Assembly: GCF_900105245.1 (NCBI RefSeq)
Contig: NZ_FNSZ01000001.1
Coordinates: 6,012,001 to 6,076,000, forward strand
Length of the DNA stretch: 64,000 nucleotides
From: Streptomyces sp. 1222.5
GTDB lineage: Bacteria > Actinomycetota > Actinomycetes > Streptomycetales > Streptomycetaceae
Direction: 5' to 3'
This document shows, piece after piece, positions 26,993 to 34,511 of this stretch (its first letter is position 1; every line of letters begins with the position of its first letter). The position numbers and the translations under genes are program-made. Under the pieces are notes generated by a model. That model saw only the letters and a list, made by a program, of their open reading frames with translations, had not been told where the DNA came from and did not search any database.

Positions 26993-27985
26993 TCACTCGC
27001 CCTCGGCGGCCGTCAGCCCCTGCACCCGCCCCAGCACCTGCACCGGAGCGCTGCCGACCGGGTCCACGGCGACCTGGTTGGCGATGGACTCCAGCGTCAG
27101 GGACTGCTTCACCTCGCCCTTGGTCAGGGCCCGCACGTCCTTGTTCGGGGCGGGCACCGCGGCCCCCGCGGCGGCGGTCTGCTTCTCGTAGTGGTGGGTG
27201 CTGAAGAACACCAGCGCCCCGCCGTCCGCGGTGCGCAGCGCCAGCGGCGCGTAGTCGCCGTGGGTGAGCGGCTCGTCGATGAACTGCCGTACCAGGCCGG
27301 GCCTCTTGGCCGCCTTCCTGCGGTCCGCGCGCAGTCCGCTGGTGTTGCGGCCGTCCGCGAAACCCTTCCCGCCGGTCTGCAGGAACGCCGTGTACGTCCG
27401 GCTCAACTCCTGCGGCGGGACGGCCAGCCGCGCGGCGTCGGCCGGCACGGCCTCGGCCCAGCCGTCCCCGTCCGTGGTGAACTTCGGCACGGAACCGGGT
27501 GCGGCCAGCGTCAGATACGCCACCCGCCAGCGCTCGCCGAGGCCGTCCCGGGTGAACACCAGCAGCCAGCGGAAGTCGCCGCCCTTGTTGCCGCGGGCGT
27601 CGGCGACGAACCAGCGGGGCCAGCCGGCCTTCCGGGGAATCGTGAACTTCGCGTCGGTCAGCTTCAGCGGCGTGTGGTTCGCGTTGCCCGAAGGGCTGTT
27701 GGCGTGGCCCGCCTTGAGCCGCGCGGCGTCGATGTCGGCCAGGGGGCCGGTGACGTAGGGCGCGTCCAGGGAGCTGTCGTAGGCCTTGTCGGCCTTGTTG
27801 TAGGCGTCGGTGAAAGCGGCGAGCGCCTTGGCGGCCTCGGCGCGCGTGGCGGCGGGAAGCCTCACCCGCTCCCCGTGCACCACGACGCATCCACTCGCCG
27901 TCAGCGACAAAGCGGTCAGCGAGGCCGCTATGAGTGCGTTCCGGCTACGCCTGCGAAGCCGTCGACGGCTGCGTTCCCTGGTCAT
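26993..27985 (-). CDS. Lipoprotein of the efe locus
   Basis: A 330-residue probable lipoprotein: basic N-terminus with RRRLRRRSR, a hydrophobic stretch, and the lipobox LTASGC ending near residue 33. The exported domain has no motif I recognise. The start overlaps the 3' end of efeU by 41 bp, so it is the last gene of the efeO-efeB-efeU transcription unit and may assist iron uptake, or simply be co-transcribed. Confidence 0.75.
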   Translation of the reverse strand: MTRERSRRRLRRRSRNALIAASLTALSLTASGCVVVHGERVRLPAATRAEAAKALAAFTDAYNKADKAYDSSLDAPYVTGPLADIDAARLKAGHANSPSGNANHTPLKLTDAKFTIPRKAGWPRWFVADARGNKGGDFRWLLVFTRDGLGERWRVAYLTLAAPGSVPKFTTDGDGWAEAVPADAARLAVPPQELSRTYTAFLQTGGKGFADGRNTSGLRADRRKAAKRPGLVRQFIDEPLTHGDYAPLALRTADGGALVFFSTHHYEKQTAAAGAAVPAPNKDVRALTKGEVKQSLTLESIANQVAVDPVGSAPVQVLGRVQGLTAAEGE

Positions 27986-28817
27986 CGGGCTCCTTCACCT
28001 TCCCCTTCCCGGAGGCGAACCCTACCGGGGCGAAGAAGATCGCGAGCGTCGGGACCAGGTACAGCAGCCACACCGTGACCTGGACGACCGTCGGGTCGGG
28101 CTGGAAGTTGAGGACGCCCTTGAGCAGCGTGCCGTACCAGCTGTCCGGCGGGATCGCGCCGCTGATGTCGAAGGCCAGCTTGTTGATGCCCGGGATCCAG
28201 CCGGCCTCCTGGAGGTCGTGGAAGCCGTACGCCAGCACGCCCGCGGCGACCACGACCAGCATGGCGCCGGTCCAGGTGAAGAACTTGGCCAGGTTGATCT
28301 TCAGGGCGCCGCGGTAGAACAGCCAGCCCAGGAGCACCGCCGTGGCGAGGCCGAGGGCCACGCCGACCAGCGGGCGCGGGGTGCCGTCGGAGGCCGCGTG
28401 CACCGACGCCCACACGAACAGGGCGGTCTCCAGGCCCTCCCGGCCGACGGCGAGGAACGCGGTGGCGACGAGCGCGCCCGTCCCCATGGCGAGGGCCGCG
28501 TCCAGCTTGCCGTGCAGCTCCGACTTCAGGTGCCGGGCGGTGCGCCGCATCCAGAACACCATCCAGGTCACCAGGCAGACGGCGATCACGGACAGCGAGC
28601 CGCCGAGCGCCTCCTGCGCCTGGAACGTCAGTTCCTGGGAGCCGAATTCGAGGGCGCAGCCGAAGCCCATCGCGATGGCGATCGCGATGCCGATGCCGAT
28701 CCAGATCGGCCGCAGGGCGTCCTTGCGGCCGGTCTTGACCAGATAGGCGATCAGGATGCAGACGACGAGCGAGGCCTCCAGCCCCTCGCGCAGACCGATC
28801 AGGTAGTTGGAGAACAC
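27945..28817 (-). CDS. efeU: Iron permease EfeU (FTR1 family)
   Basis: A 290-residue, seven-helix permease. The two REGLE iron-binding motifs are present (LREGLEASLV at about 8-17 and GREGLETALF near 151-160), as in FTR1/EfeU proteins that move ferric iron across the membrane. The C-terminus is basic and cytoplasmic. Its start follows 3 bp after the efeB stop. It should work with EfeO (lipoprotein donor) and EfeB (peroxidase) as the EfeUOB system. Confidence 0.93.
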   Translation of the reverse strand: MFSNYLIGLREGLEASLVVCILIAYLVKTGRKDALRPIWIGIGIAIAIAMGFGCALEFGSQELTFQAQEALGGSLSVIAVCLVTWMVFWMRRTARHLKSELHGKLDAALAMGTGALVATAFLAVGREGLETALFVWASVHAASDGTPRPLVGVALGLATAVLLGWLFYRGALKINLAKFFTWTGAMLVVVAAGVLAYGFHDLQEAGWIPGINKLAFDISGAIPPDSWYGTLLKGVLNFQPDPTVVQVTVWLLYLVPTLAIFFAPVGFASGKGKVKEPDDQGTQPSTASQA

Positions 28818-28820
28818 GGG

Positions 28821-30071
28821 CTACGCCTCCTTCGAGAACAGCGTGCGGCCCCACCAGTCGCCGGAGTCCCGGACGCCGGGGGGAACCGCGAAGACCGCCG
28901 AACCCACGTGCTGGATGTACTCGTTGAGCGCGTCCGTCGCCGACAGCCTGCGCTGCAGGGGGATGAAGCCCTTGCGCACGTCGCGCTGGTAGGCGAGGAA
29001 GAACAGGCCCGCGTCGAGCCGGCCGAGGCCGTCGGTGCCGTCGGTGAAGGAGTAGCCCCGGCGCAGGATCGTGACCCCGTCGTTGGAGTCGGGGTGGGCG
29101 AGCCGCACGTGCGCGTCCGGCTTCATCGCCTTCAGGAACGGCTCGTCGTGCTCCTTGGCCTTGCCGACGGCGGCGCCCTCGCGTTTGTCACGCCCGAAGA
29201 CGTCCTCCTGCTCCTGCAGCGAGGTGCGGTCCCAGGTCTCGATGTTCATCCGGATGCGGCGGGCGACCAGGTACGAGCCGCCGGTCATCCAGTCCGTGCC
29301 GTCACCGTCGCCGACCCACACGAACTTCTTGAGCCGGTCGGTCTCGGTGCCCGCGATGTTGCGGGTGCCGTCCTTGAAGCCCATCAGGTTGCGCGGGGTC
29401 TGAGCGTCGGGGGTGGTCGAGGAGGTCTTGCCGAAGCCCAGCTGCGACCAGCGGACGGCGACCTTGCCGAAGCCGATGCGGGCGAGGTTGCGGATGGCGT
29501 GCACGGCGACCTGCGGGTCGTCGGCGCAGGCCTGGACGCACAGGTCGCCGCCGGTGCGGGACCGGTCCAGGTTGTCGCCGGGGAACTGCGGCAGGTCCAC
29601 CAGGGCCTCGGGGCGCCGGTCGTGCAGACCGAACTTCTCGAAGAAGGAGGGCCCGAAGCCGATGGTGAGGGTCAGCCGGCTGGGCTTGAGGCCCAGGGCC
29701 TCGCCGGTGTCGTCCGGGGGCGCCTCGGCGAGCCCGCCGTAGGCACCGTCGCCGACCGCCTTGCCCGCGGTCATCCGCCGGGCCGCCGCCGTCCAGTCCT
29801 TCAGCAGCTGGACGAAGGCGTCGCGGTCGTCGGTCTTCACGTCGAACGTGGCGAAGTGCAGCCGGTCCTGGACGGGGGTGGCGATGCCCGCCTGGTGGGC
29901 GCCGTGGAACTCCACCGCGCCGCCGGCCTCGGCCGCCGCCGGGTCCATGTCGTTGCCGGCTTCGGCCATCGCGACCGCACCGCCGGCCACGGCGGCGCCG
30001 AGCGCGAGCCCGGCCCCGCCCCAGCCGAGCAGTGCCCGGCGCGAAGGGCTGCCGCCCTGGTTCTCCGTCAT
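28821..30071 (-). CDS. efeB: Deferrochelatase/peroxidase EfeB (DyP-type)
   Basis: A 416-residue heme peroxidase. It has a twin-arginine signal (PSRRALLGWGGAGLALGAAV, about 9-28). DyP signatures: GFKDGTRNIAG (about 225-236, the GxxDG catalytic Asp loop) and the proximal His region DAHVRLAHP. In the Efe system EfeB takes iron from heme or oxidises ferrous iron in the envelope. It lies between efeO (22 bp upstream) and efeU (3 bp downstream) in one operon. Confidence 0.93.
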   Translation of the reverse strand: MTENQGGSPSRRALLGWGGAGLALGAAVAGGAVAMAEAGNDMDPAAAEAGGAVEFHGAHQAGIATPVQDRLHFATFDVKTDDRDAFVQLLKDWTAAARRMTAGKAVGDGAYGGLAEAPPDDTGEALGLKPSRLTLTIGFGPSFFEKFGLHDRRPEALVDLPQFPGDNLDRSRTGGDLCVQACADDPQVAVHAIRNLARIGFGKVAVRWSQLGFGKTSSTTPDAQTPRNLMGFKDGTRNIAGTETDRLKKFVWVGDGDGTDWMTGGSYLVARRIRMNIETWDRTSLQEQEDVFGRDKREGAAVGKAKEHDEPFLKAMKPDAHVRLAHPDSNDGVTILRRGYSFTDGTDGLGRLDAGLFFLAYQRDVRKGFIPLQRRLSATDALNEYIQHVGSAVFAVPPGVRDSGDWWGRTLFSKEA

Positions 30072-30093
30072 CGCTTCGCCCTCCCTGACCCGG

Positions 30094-31230
30094 TTACTTC
30101 ACGACCGCCGCGGCGAGCTTGGACAGCGGCTCCGCGAGCGCGTTCACCGAGTCCTGCAGCTCCTTGCGCTGGGCCCCGGTGACCTTGTCGTAGGAGACGA
30201 AGTCGTACGAGGTCTTGTCCGAGCGGTACTTGTCCAGCAGGCCGTTCAGCGCCGTGAACTGCTTGTCCAGCTCGCCGGTCAGCGCCGGGTCGTTCTTGGT
30301 GACGACGGGCTTCAGCAGCTCGTAGGCCTTCTGCGCGCCCTCGACGTTGCCCTTGAAGTCGACCAGGTCGGTGTGCGAGTAGCGGTCCTCCTCGCCGGTG
30401 ACCTTGCCGGTGGCCACCTCGTCCAGCAGCTCCTTGGCACCGTTGGCCATGGAGGTCGGGGTGATCTCGGCCTTGCCGACCCGCTTCTGCCAGTCCTTGA
30501 GGTCGGTCACCAGCTGGTCGGCGAGGGTCTTCTCCTCGGCGCCGATCTTCTTGTCCTGCCAGAGGGCCTTCTCCAGCCGGTGCCAGCCGGTCCACTTCTG
30601 GCCCTTCTCCAGGCCGTCGGCGCGGGTGTCGGTCTTCGGGTCGATGTCACCGAAGGACTCGGCGACCGGCTCGGTGCGCTCCCAGCCCAGACGCGAGGGG
30701 GCGTAGGCCTTCTTGGCGGCCTCCAGGTCGCCGGCCTTGATCGCCTCGGCGAACTTCTCGGCGAGCGGCACCGTCTGGTCGGCCTGGTCCTGGGCGTACT
30801 GGCGGTAGCCGGCGACGGCCTGGTCGAGCTTGGGGTCGCGCTTCGCGGTCCTGCCGGAGCCGGTCACGGTCAGCTTCTGCCGGACGCCGTGGCCCTTCAT
30901 GCCGGGGCGGCAGGCGATCTCGTACGAACCGGCCTTCACCTCGGCGGTCAGCGTGTACTTGGTGCCGGGGCCGATGTTCTCCTTCTCGGAGACGATCCGG
31001 TCGTCGGGGAAGACGATCTCGACCTCGGTGGCCTTGGACCCCTTGTTCTCTATCTTCAGCGTGACGTGCCCGGCCGGCACGGTCTTGCTGGAGGTCTCGC
31101 ACTTGCTGTCCGCGGCGGTGACCTGGATGGCGTCGCCGTCCTTGGCGTCGCTCTTGGCGGTGCAGGCCGAGAGGGCGGTCAGAGCGGCCGTGGTGACGGC
31201 GGCGGTGACGGTCAGTCGGACGGCTCGCAT
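30094..31230 (-). CDS. efeO: Iron uptake lipoprotein EfeO
   Basis: A 378-residue lipoprotein: signal with lipobox LSAC (residue 23 Cys), an N-terminal cupredoxin-like domain (about 40-125, with SSKTVPAGHVTLKIENKG and the ACRPGMKGHG end loop), then an imelysin/M75 domain (about 140-378) with the GxHxxE-type motif WHRLEKALW that binds metal. EfeO passes iron to EfeU. First gene of the operon. The ribosome site is GGAG 7 bp before the ATG, and iron boxes lie 27-60 bp upstream. Confidence 0.93.
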   Translation of the reverse strand: MRAVRLTVTAAVTTAALTALSACTAKSDAKDGDAIQVTAADSKCETSSKTVPAGHVTLKIENKGSKATEVEIVFPDDRIVSEKENIGPGTKYTLTAEVKAGSYEIACRPGMKGHGVRQKLTVTGSGRTAKRDPKLDQAVAGYRQYAQDQADQTVPLAEKFAEAIKAGDLEAAKKAYAPSRLGWERTEPVAESFGDIDPKTDTRADGLEKGQKWTGWHRLEKALWQDKKIGAEEKTLADQLVTDLKDWQKRVGKAEITPTSMANGAKELLDEVATGKVTGEEDRYSHTDLVDFKGNVEGAQKAYELLKPVVTKNDPALTGELDKQFTALNGLLDKYRSDKTSYDFVSYDKVTGAQRKELQDSVNALAEPLSKLAAAVVK

Positions 31231-31256
31231 GCAGGCTCCAAGAGGATCTGATTCGG

Positions 31257-31290
31257 TGAGGCTGCCCTAACTTACATGAGGCTTACCTCA
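31257..31290. promoter_or_regulatory. Two overlapping iron boxes upstream of efeO
   Basis: Two 19-bp windows resemble the DmdR/IdeR consensus TTAGGTTAGGCTAACCTAA. The minus-strand reading of 31,257-31,275 matches at 13 of 19 positions. The plus-strand reading of 31,272-31,290 (TTACATGAGGCTTACCTCA) matches at 14 of 19. They lie about 27-60 bp before the efeO start, where a repressor would block transcription. Confidence 0.6.
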
Positions 31291-31470
31291 CCACTACCCA
31301 CGGGGGTGGTGATTCAGCTCTCACGGAAAATCACAGACACGGCTTGGTTGCGGCGGCTCAAAGCCGACGCCACAGGGGGGCAAAGGGACGGTCGAAGGGA
31401 CGGTCCAAGGGGCCGTCCCGTCGCCGAGTTCCTCGGGCGCCCGCGCGGGCCACGATGTTTGAATGCACCG

Positions 31471-32115
31471 GTGACTGACTACGACGTACTCCGCGTCTTC
31501 TGCGGACCGAACGGCGGCTACGGCAACGAGCTGGGCGTCGTCCGCGACGGCTCGGTGCTGCCCGAGCGGGGGGACCGGCAGGAGCTGGCCGCCAAGCTCG
31601 GCTTCAGCGAGACCGTGTTCGTGGACGACCCCGAGCGCGGGCTGATCGACATCTACACCCCCACGCTGCGCCTGCCCTTCGCCGGTCACCCCTGCGTCGG
31701 CACCGCCTGGCTGCTCGACGTGCCCGAACTGGTCACCCCCGCGGGAGTGGTCGGGGCCCGTCTCGACGGCGAGTTCAGCTGGATCGAGGCCCGCGCGGAG
31801 TGGGCCCCGCCGCGCACCCTGCGCCGGTACGCGAGCGCCGCCGAGGTCGACGCGCTCGACGTGCCGCCGCCGGGGGAGTGGCTCTACGCCTGGGCCTGGG
31901 AGGACGAGGCGGCCGGCCGGGTCCGCGCCCGCGCCTTCCCCGGCCGGGACGACGGCATCGACGAGGACGAGGCGACCGGCGCCGCCGCCCTGCTGCTCAC
32001 CGACCGGCTCGGCCGGGCGCTGAACATCACCCAGGGCAGGGGTTCGCAGATCCTCACCGCTCCCCAGCCGCACGGCTGGATCGAGGTCGGCGGCCGGGTC
32101 CACCTGGAGCGCTGA
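31471..32115 (+). CDS. PhzF family isomerase/epimerase-like protein
   Basis: A 214-residue protein with the PhzF fold signs: VFCGPNGGYGNELGVV at the N-terminus (residues 8-23), AKLGFSETVFVDD, LPFAGHPCVGTAWLL (about 69-83, the central motif) and DEDEATGAAALLL (about 165-177), the DxATGSAA-like second motif. Usual PhzF proteins have 260-300 residues; this one lacks part of the second repeat, but both active-site regions are present. Reaction unknown. The GTG start at 31,471 lies at the beginning of the fold; the longer upstream frame has no family features. Confidence 0.8.
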   Translation: MTDYDVLRVFCGPNGGYGNELGVVRDGSVLPERGDRQELAAKLGFSETVFVDDPERGLIDIYTPTLRLPFAGHPCVGTAWLLDVPELVTPAGVVGARLDGEFSWIEARAEWAPPRTLRRYASAAEVDALDVPPPGEWLYAWAWEDEAAGRVRARAFPGRDDGIDEDEATGAAALLLTDRLGRALNITQGRGSQILTAPQPHGWIEVGGRVHLER

Positions 32116-32231
32116 CCGGCACCGGCGCCCGGGTGATCGTGCGGGGCTCCGTTCGGGTGGACCCGCGTGTGCGCGCCGTGTCGAACGGGGACCTCTGGGC
32201 ATGACCACATAGCCTCCCCGAGAGGAGCACC

Positions 32232-32429
32232 ATGCGCATCCGTTCTGTCCTGGCCGCGACCGTCCTCGCCGCCGCGCTTGCCGCCACCGGCGCGACGGCG
32301 GCCGGCGCCGCCGGTCTCGACACCCGGGAAGACGACGACGCCGTCTGCAGCCCGTACGCCGGCGAACTCACCTCCGCCACCAACCACGTGGCCTGGAGCG
32401 GCGCCCACTGCAGCGACTACCTGCGCTGA
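32232..32429 (+). CDS. Small secreted protein, 65 aa
   Basis: A 65-residue peptide with a classical signal sequence (MRIRSVLAATVLAAALAATG, cleavage probably after AAGAAG near residue 27). The mature part of about 38 residues is acidic at its start (DTREDDDAV) and has two cysteines (CSPYAG... and HCSDYLR) that could form a disulphide. Strong ribosome site GAGAGGAG. Unknown function. A terminator follows. Confidence 0.7.
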   Translation: MRIRSVLAATVLAAALAATGATAAGAAGLDTREDDDAVCSPYAGELTSATNHVAWSGAHCSDYLR

Positions 32430-32435
32430 CCCGGG

Positions 32436-32482
32436 CCCGGCCCCCCTCCCACGCGCCCTTCGCGCCGAGGGGGGCCCGGTCG
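32436..32482 (+). terminator. Terminator after small secreted protein gene
   Basis: A GC-rich stem of about 13 bp (CCCGGCCCCCCTC at 32,436-32,448 with GAGGGGGGCCCGG at 32,467-32,479) and then TCGCTTTC. It lies 7 bp past the stop and before the convergent heme oxygenase gene. Confidence 0.55.
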
Positions 32483-32501
32483 CTTTCGGTCGTTCGGCGG
32501 T

Positions 32502-33149
32502 TCACGCGGACAGCGTGAACTCCTCGCCCAGGGCCCGGAAGACGGCGGTGTTCAGCGCGAACGCCCGCTTGCACTCGCCCACGACCCGCTGCCGCTCCAG
32601 GTCGTCCACCCCTATCGCGTCCAGCAGCTCCCGGTAACCGCGCTTGAACGCCGCCGGGTTGGCGATCTCCTCGAAGACGTAGAAGCGGACGCCGTCGCCC
32701 TTCCTGGCGAACCCCCAGGTCCTCTCCGCCCGGTCACGGATGATCTGACCGCCCGACAGGTCGCCCAGGTAGCGCGTGTAGTGGTGGGCGACGTAACCGC
32801 CGGGCCAGCGCTCCGCGCACTCGCGCACCCGGTCCGCGTACGCCCGCGTCGCCGGCAGGGCGCTCAGGCCCGCCCGCCACCCGGGGCCGCGCAAATGCGC
32901 CAGGTCCCGCTCCAGCGCGGGCAGCCGCAGCAGTTCCGGCCGGACGAACGGCCCGGCCACCGCGTCGGCCGTCAGGTGCTCGGCCGCGCTCTCCAGCGCC
33001 TCGTACACGAACCAGAGCTGTTCGGTGTAGCGGGCGTACGCGTCCACGCCGAGCCGGCCGCCCAGCAGGTCGCTCATGAACGTCGAGTTCTCCGCCTCCA
33101 CGTGCTGTGTGTGCGACGCGGTGCGGATGAGGGACGAGAAGGAGTCCAT
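32502..33149 (-). CDS. Biliverdin-producing heme oxygenase
   Basis: A 215-residue heme oxygenase that opens heme to biliverdin, CO and iron. The proximal His region is SLIRTASHTQHVEAENSTFM (near residues 7-26), and the distal helix motif is YTRYLGDLSGGQII (about 126-139), both diagnostic. No heme-uptake genes sit beside it. The start at 33,149 has AGAGGA upstream. An iron box lies 13-31 bp before it, so expression should rise when iron is scarce. Confidence 0.94.
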   Translation of the reverse strand: MDSFSSLIRTASHTQHVEAENSTFMSDLLGGRLGVDAYARYTEQLWFVYEALESAAEHLTADAVAGPFVRPELLRLPALERDLAHLRGPGWRAGLSALPATRAYADRVRECAERWPGGYVAHHYTRYLGDLSGGQIIRDRAERTWGFARKGDGVRFYVFEEIANPAAFKRGYRELLDAIGVDDLERQRVVGECKRAFALNTAVFRALGEEFTLSA

Positions 33150-33161
33150 GAGCACATCCTC

Positions 33162-33180
33162 TGAGGTAAGCCTTACCTAA
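33162..33180. promoter_or_regulatory. Iron box (DmdR/IdeR type) of heme oxygenase gene
   Basis: TGAGGTAAGCCTTACCTAA is a near-perfect 19-bp palindrome matching the iron-box consensus TTAGGTTAGGCTAACCTAA at 15 of 19 positions. It lies 13-31 bp upstream of the heme oxygenase start. Confidence 0.8.
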
Positions 33181-33202
33181 GTCAACGTCGTTCCCGACCT
33201 AG

Positions 33203-33231
33203 TGTCGGTAACTTTGCCGACAGCGTGTCGG
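33203..33231. promoter_or_regulatory. Three TGTCGG half-sites
   Basis: TGTCGG at 33,203-33,208, its complement CCGACA at 33,217-33,222, and TGTCGG again at 33,226-33,231. The first two form a dyad. They lie upstream of the heme oxygenase iron box and could be a second operator. Confidence 0.3.
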
Positions 33232-33240
33232 TAAAAGCCT

Positions 33241-33274
33241 ACAAGAGAAGGCCCGCCCCCGGCAGGGAGCGGGC
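33241..33274 (-). terminator. Terminator of map
   Basis: Read on the minus strand, GCCCGC at 33,274 pairs with GCGGGC ending at 33,251, with an inner 3-bp extension and a 4-nt loop. It is followed by CTTCTCTTGT. It lies 38 bp past the map stop codon. Confidence 0.5.
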
Positions 33275-33311
33275 TCCGCCCGGGTCGGGCCAGGTCGGGG
33301 GCCGGGTCGGG

Positions 33312-34169
33312 TCAGGGGAGGGTCAGGATCTCCGCGCCCGTCTCCGTCACCACCAGCGTGTGCTCGAACTGGGCCGTCCGCCTGCGGTCCTTCGTCACGA
33401 CCGTCCAGCCGTCGTCCCACATGTCGTACTCGTAGGAGCCCAGGGTGAGCATCGGCTCGATCGTGAACGTCATGCCCGGCTGCATGACCGTCGTGGCGTG
33501 CGGGCTGTCGTAGTGCGGGATGATCAGCCCCGAGTGGAAGGACGAGTTGATGCCGTGACCGGTGAAGTCACGGACGACGCCGTAACCGAAACGCTTGGCG
33601 TACGACTCGATGACCCGGCCGATGACGTTGATCTGCCGGCCGGGCTTCACGGCCTTGATCGCGCGGTCGAGGGACTCGCGGGTGCGCTCCACCAGCAGCC
33701 GGGACTCGTCGTCCACGTCGCCGACGAGATAGGTGGCGTTGTTGTCGCCGTGCACACCGCCGATGTACGCGGTCACGTCCAGGTTGACGATGTCACCGTC
33801 CCGCAGGACCGTCGAGTCCGGGATGCCGTGGCAGATGACCTCGTTCACCGAGGTGCACAGCGACTTCGGGAAACCGCGGTAGCCGAGCGTGGACGGGTAG
33901 GCCCCGTGGTCGCACATGTAGTCGTGGGCGACCTTGTCCAGCTGGTCCGTGGTGACGCCCGGCGCGATGATCCTGGCGGCCTCCTCCATCGCCCGCGCGG
34001 CGATGCGGCCCGCGGTCCGCATGGCCTCCACGGTCTCCGGGGTCTGCACCTCCGGCCCGGTGTACGGCGTCGGCGCGGGCTTGCCGACGTACTCGGGCCG
34101 GCGGATGTTTCCGGGCACGGAACGGGTGGGGGACAGCTCCCCTGGTACGAGCAGCGACTGGCCAGACAT
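33312..34169 (-). CDS. map: Methionine aminopeptidase, type I
   Basis: A 285-residue metalloenzyme that removes initiator Met from nascent proteins. Metal ligands are in their usual blocks: NLDVTAYIGGVHGDNNATY (Asp ligands), FTGHGIN (His), FTIEPML (Glu) and TAQFEHTLVV (Glu). The N-terminal extension SLLVPGELSPTRSVPGNIRRPEYVGK is the SH3-binding-like linker seen in actinobacterial MetAP1c. ATG 34,169 (MSGQSL) gives the family length; a longer upstream frame is not supported. It is divergent from the 77-aa gene by 58 bp. Confidence 0.95.
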   Translation of the reverse strand: MSGQSLLVPGELSPTRSVPGNIRRPEYVGKPAPTPYTGPEVQTPETVEAMRTAGRIAARAMEEAARIIAPGVTTDQLDKVAHDYMCDHGAYPSTLGYRGFPKSLCTSVNEVICHGIPDSTVLRDGDIVNLDVTAYIGGVHGDNNATYLVGDVDDESRLLVERTRESLDRAIKAVKPGRQINVIGRVIESYAKRFGYGVVRDFTGHGINSSFHSGLIIPHYDSPHATTVMQPGMTFTIEPMLTLGSYEYDMWDDGWTVVTKDRRRTAQFEHTLVVTETGAEILTLP

Positions 34170-34227
34170 GCCAGCGAGTCTATCCAGCGGACATGGGGGA
34201 ACATGTCGGTGGCGAGAGGAGCTGTCC

Positions 34228-34461
34228 ATGGCCCTGTTCAAGAAGCGCACCGCCGGCAAGCCGGGCGAGTGGTACTACTGCCTGGAGCACAAGAAGGTCG
34301 AGGAGGGCCCGGACTGCCCGGGCAAGGACCGCTTCGGGCCGTACGCCAGCCCGGAGGAGGCGCGGCACGCGATGGAGACCGCCGCCGAGCGCAACCTGCA
34401 GTGGGAGAACGACCCGCGGTGGCACGACGCCTCCGCCGGGGGGAACGCCGACGAGAACTGA
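34228..34461 (+). CDS. Small conserved hypothetical protein, 77 aa
   Basis: A 77-residue basic-then-acidic cytosolic protein (MALFKKRTAGKPGEWYYC, then CLEHKKVEEGPDCPGKDRFGPYASPEEA). The CLEHKKVEEGPDCPGKDRFGPY stretch with two Cys suggests a compact fold, but no function is known. The start follows GAGAGGAGC. Divergent from map, so the two may share a promoter region. Confidence 0.75.
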   Translation: MALFKKRTAGKPGEWYYCLEHKKVEEGPDCPGKDRFGPYASPEEARHAMETAAERNLQWENDPRWHDASAGGNADEN

Positions 34462-34511
34462 TCCCGCCCCGCGCGCCCGTCCGCCCGTCCGCGGTGGCGG
34501 ACGGGCCCCGA

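Noticed and set aside
27810..30182. A 790-codon open frame antisense to the efe genes
   Set aside because: An artefact of high GC on the opposite strand of real genes; no domain, no ribosome site, and low-complexity composition.
31276..31470. In-frame upstream start for the PhzF-like gene
   Set aside because: It would read through the efeO promoter region, and the residues lack the PhzF fold; the protein begins at the GTG at 31,471.
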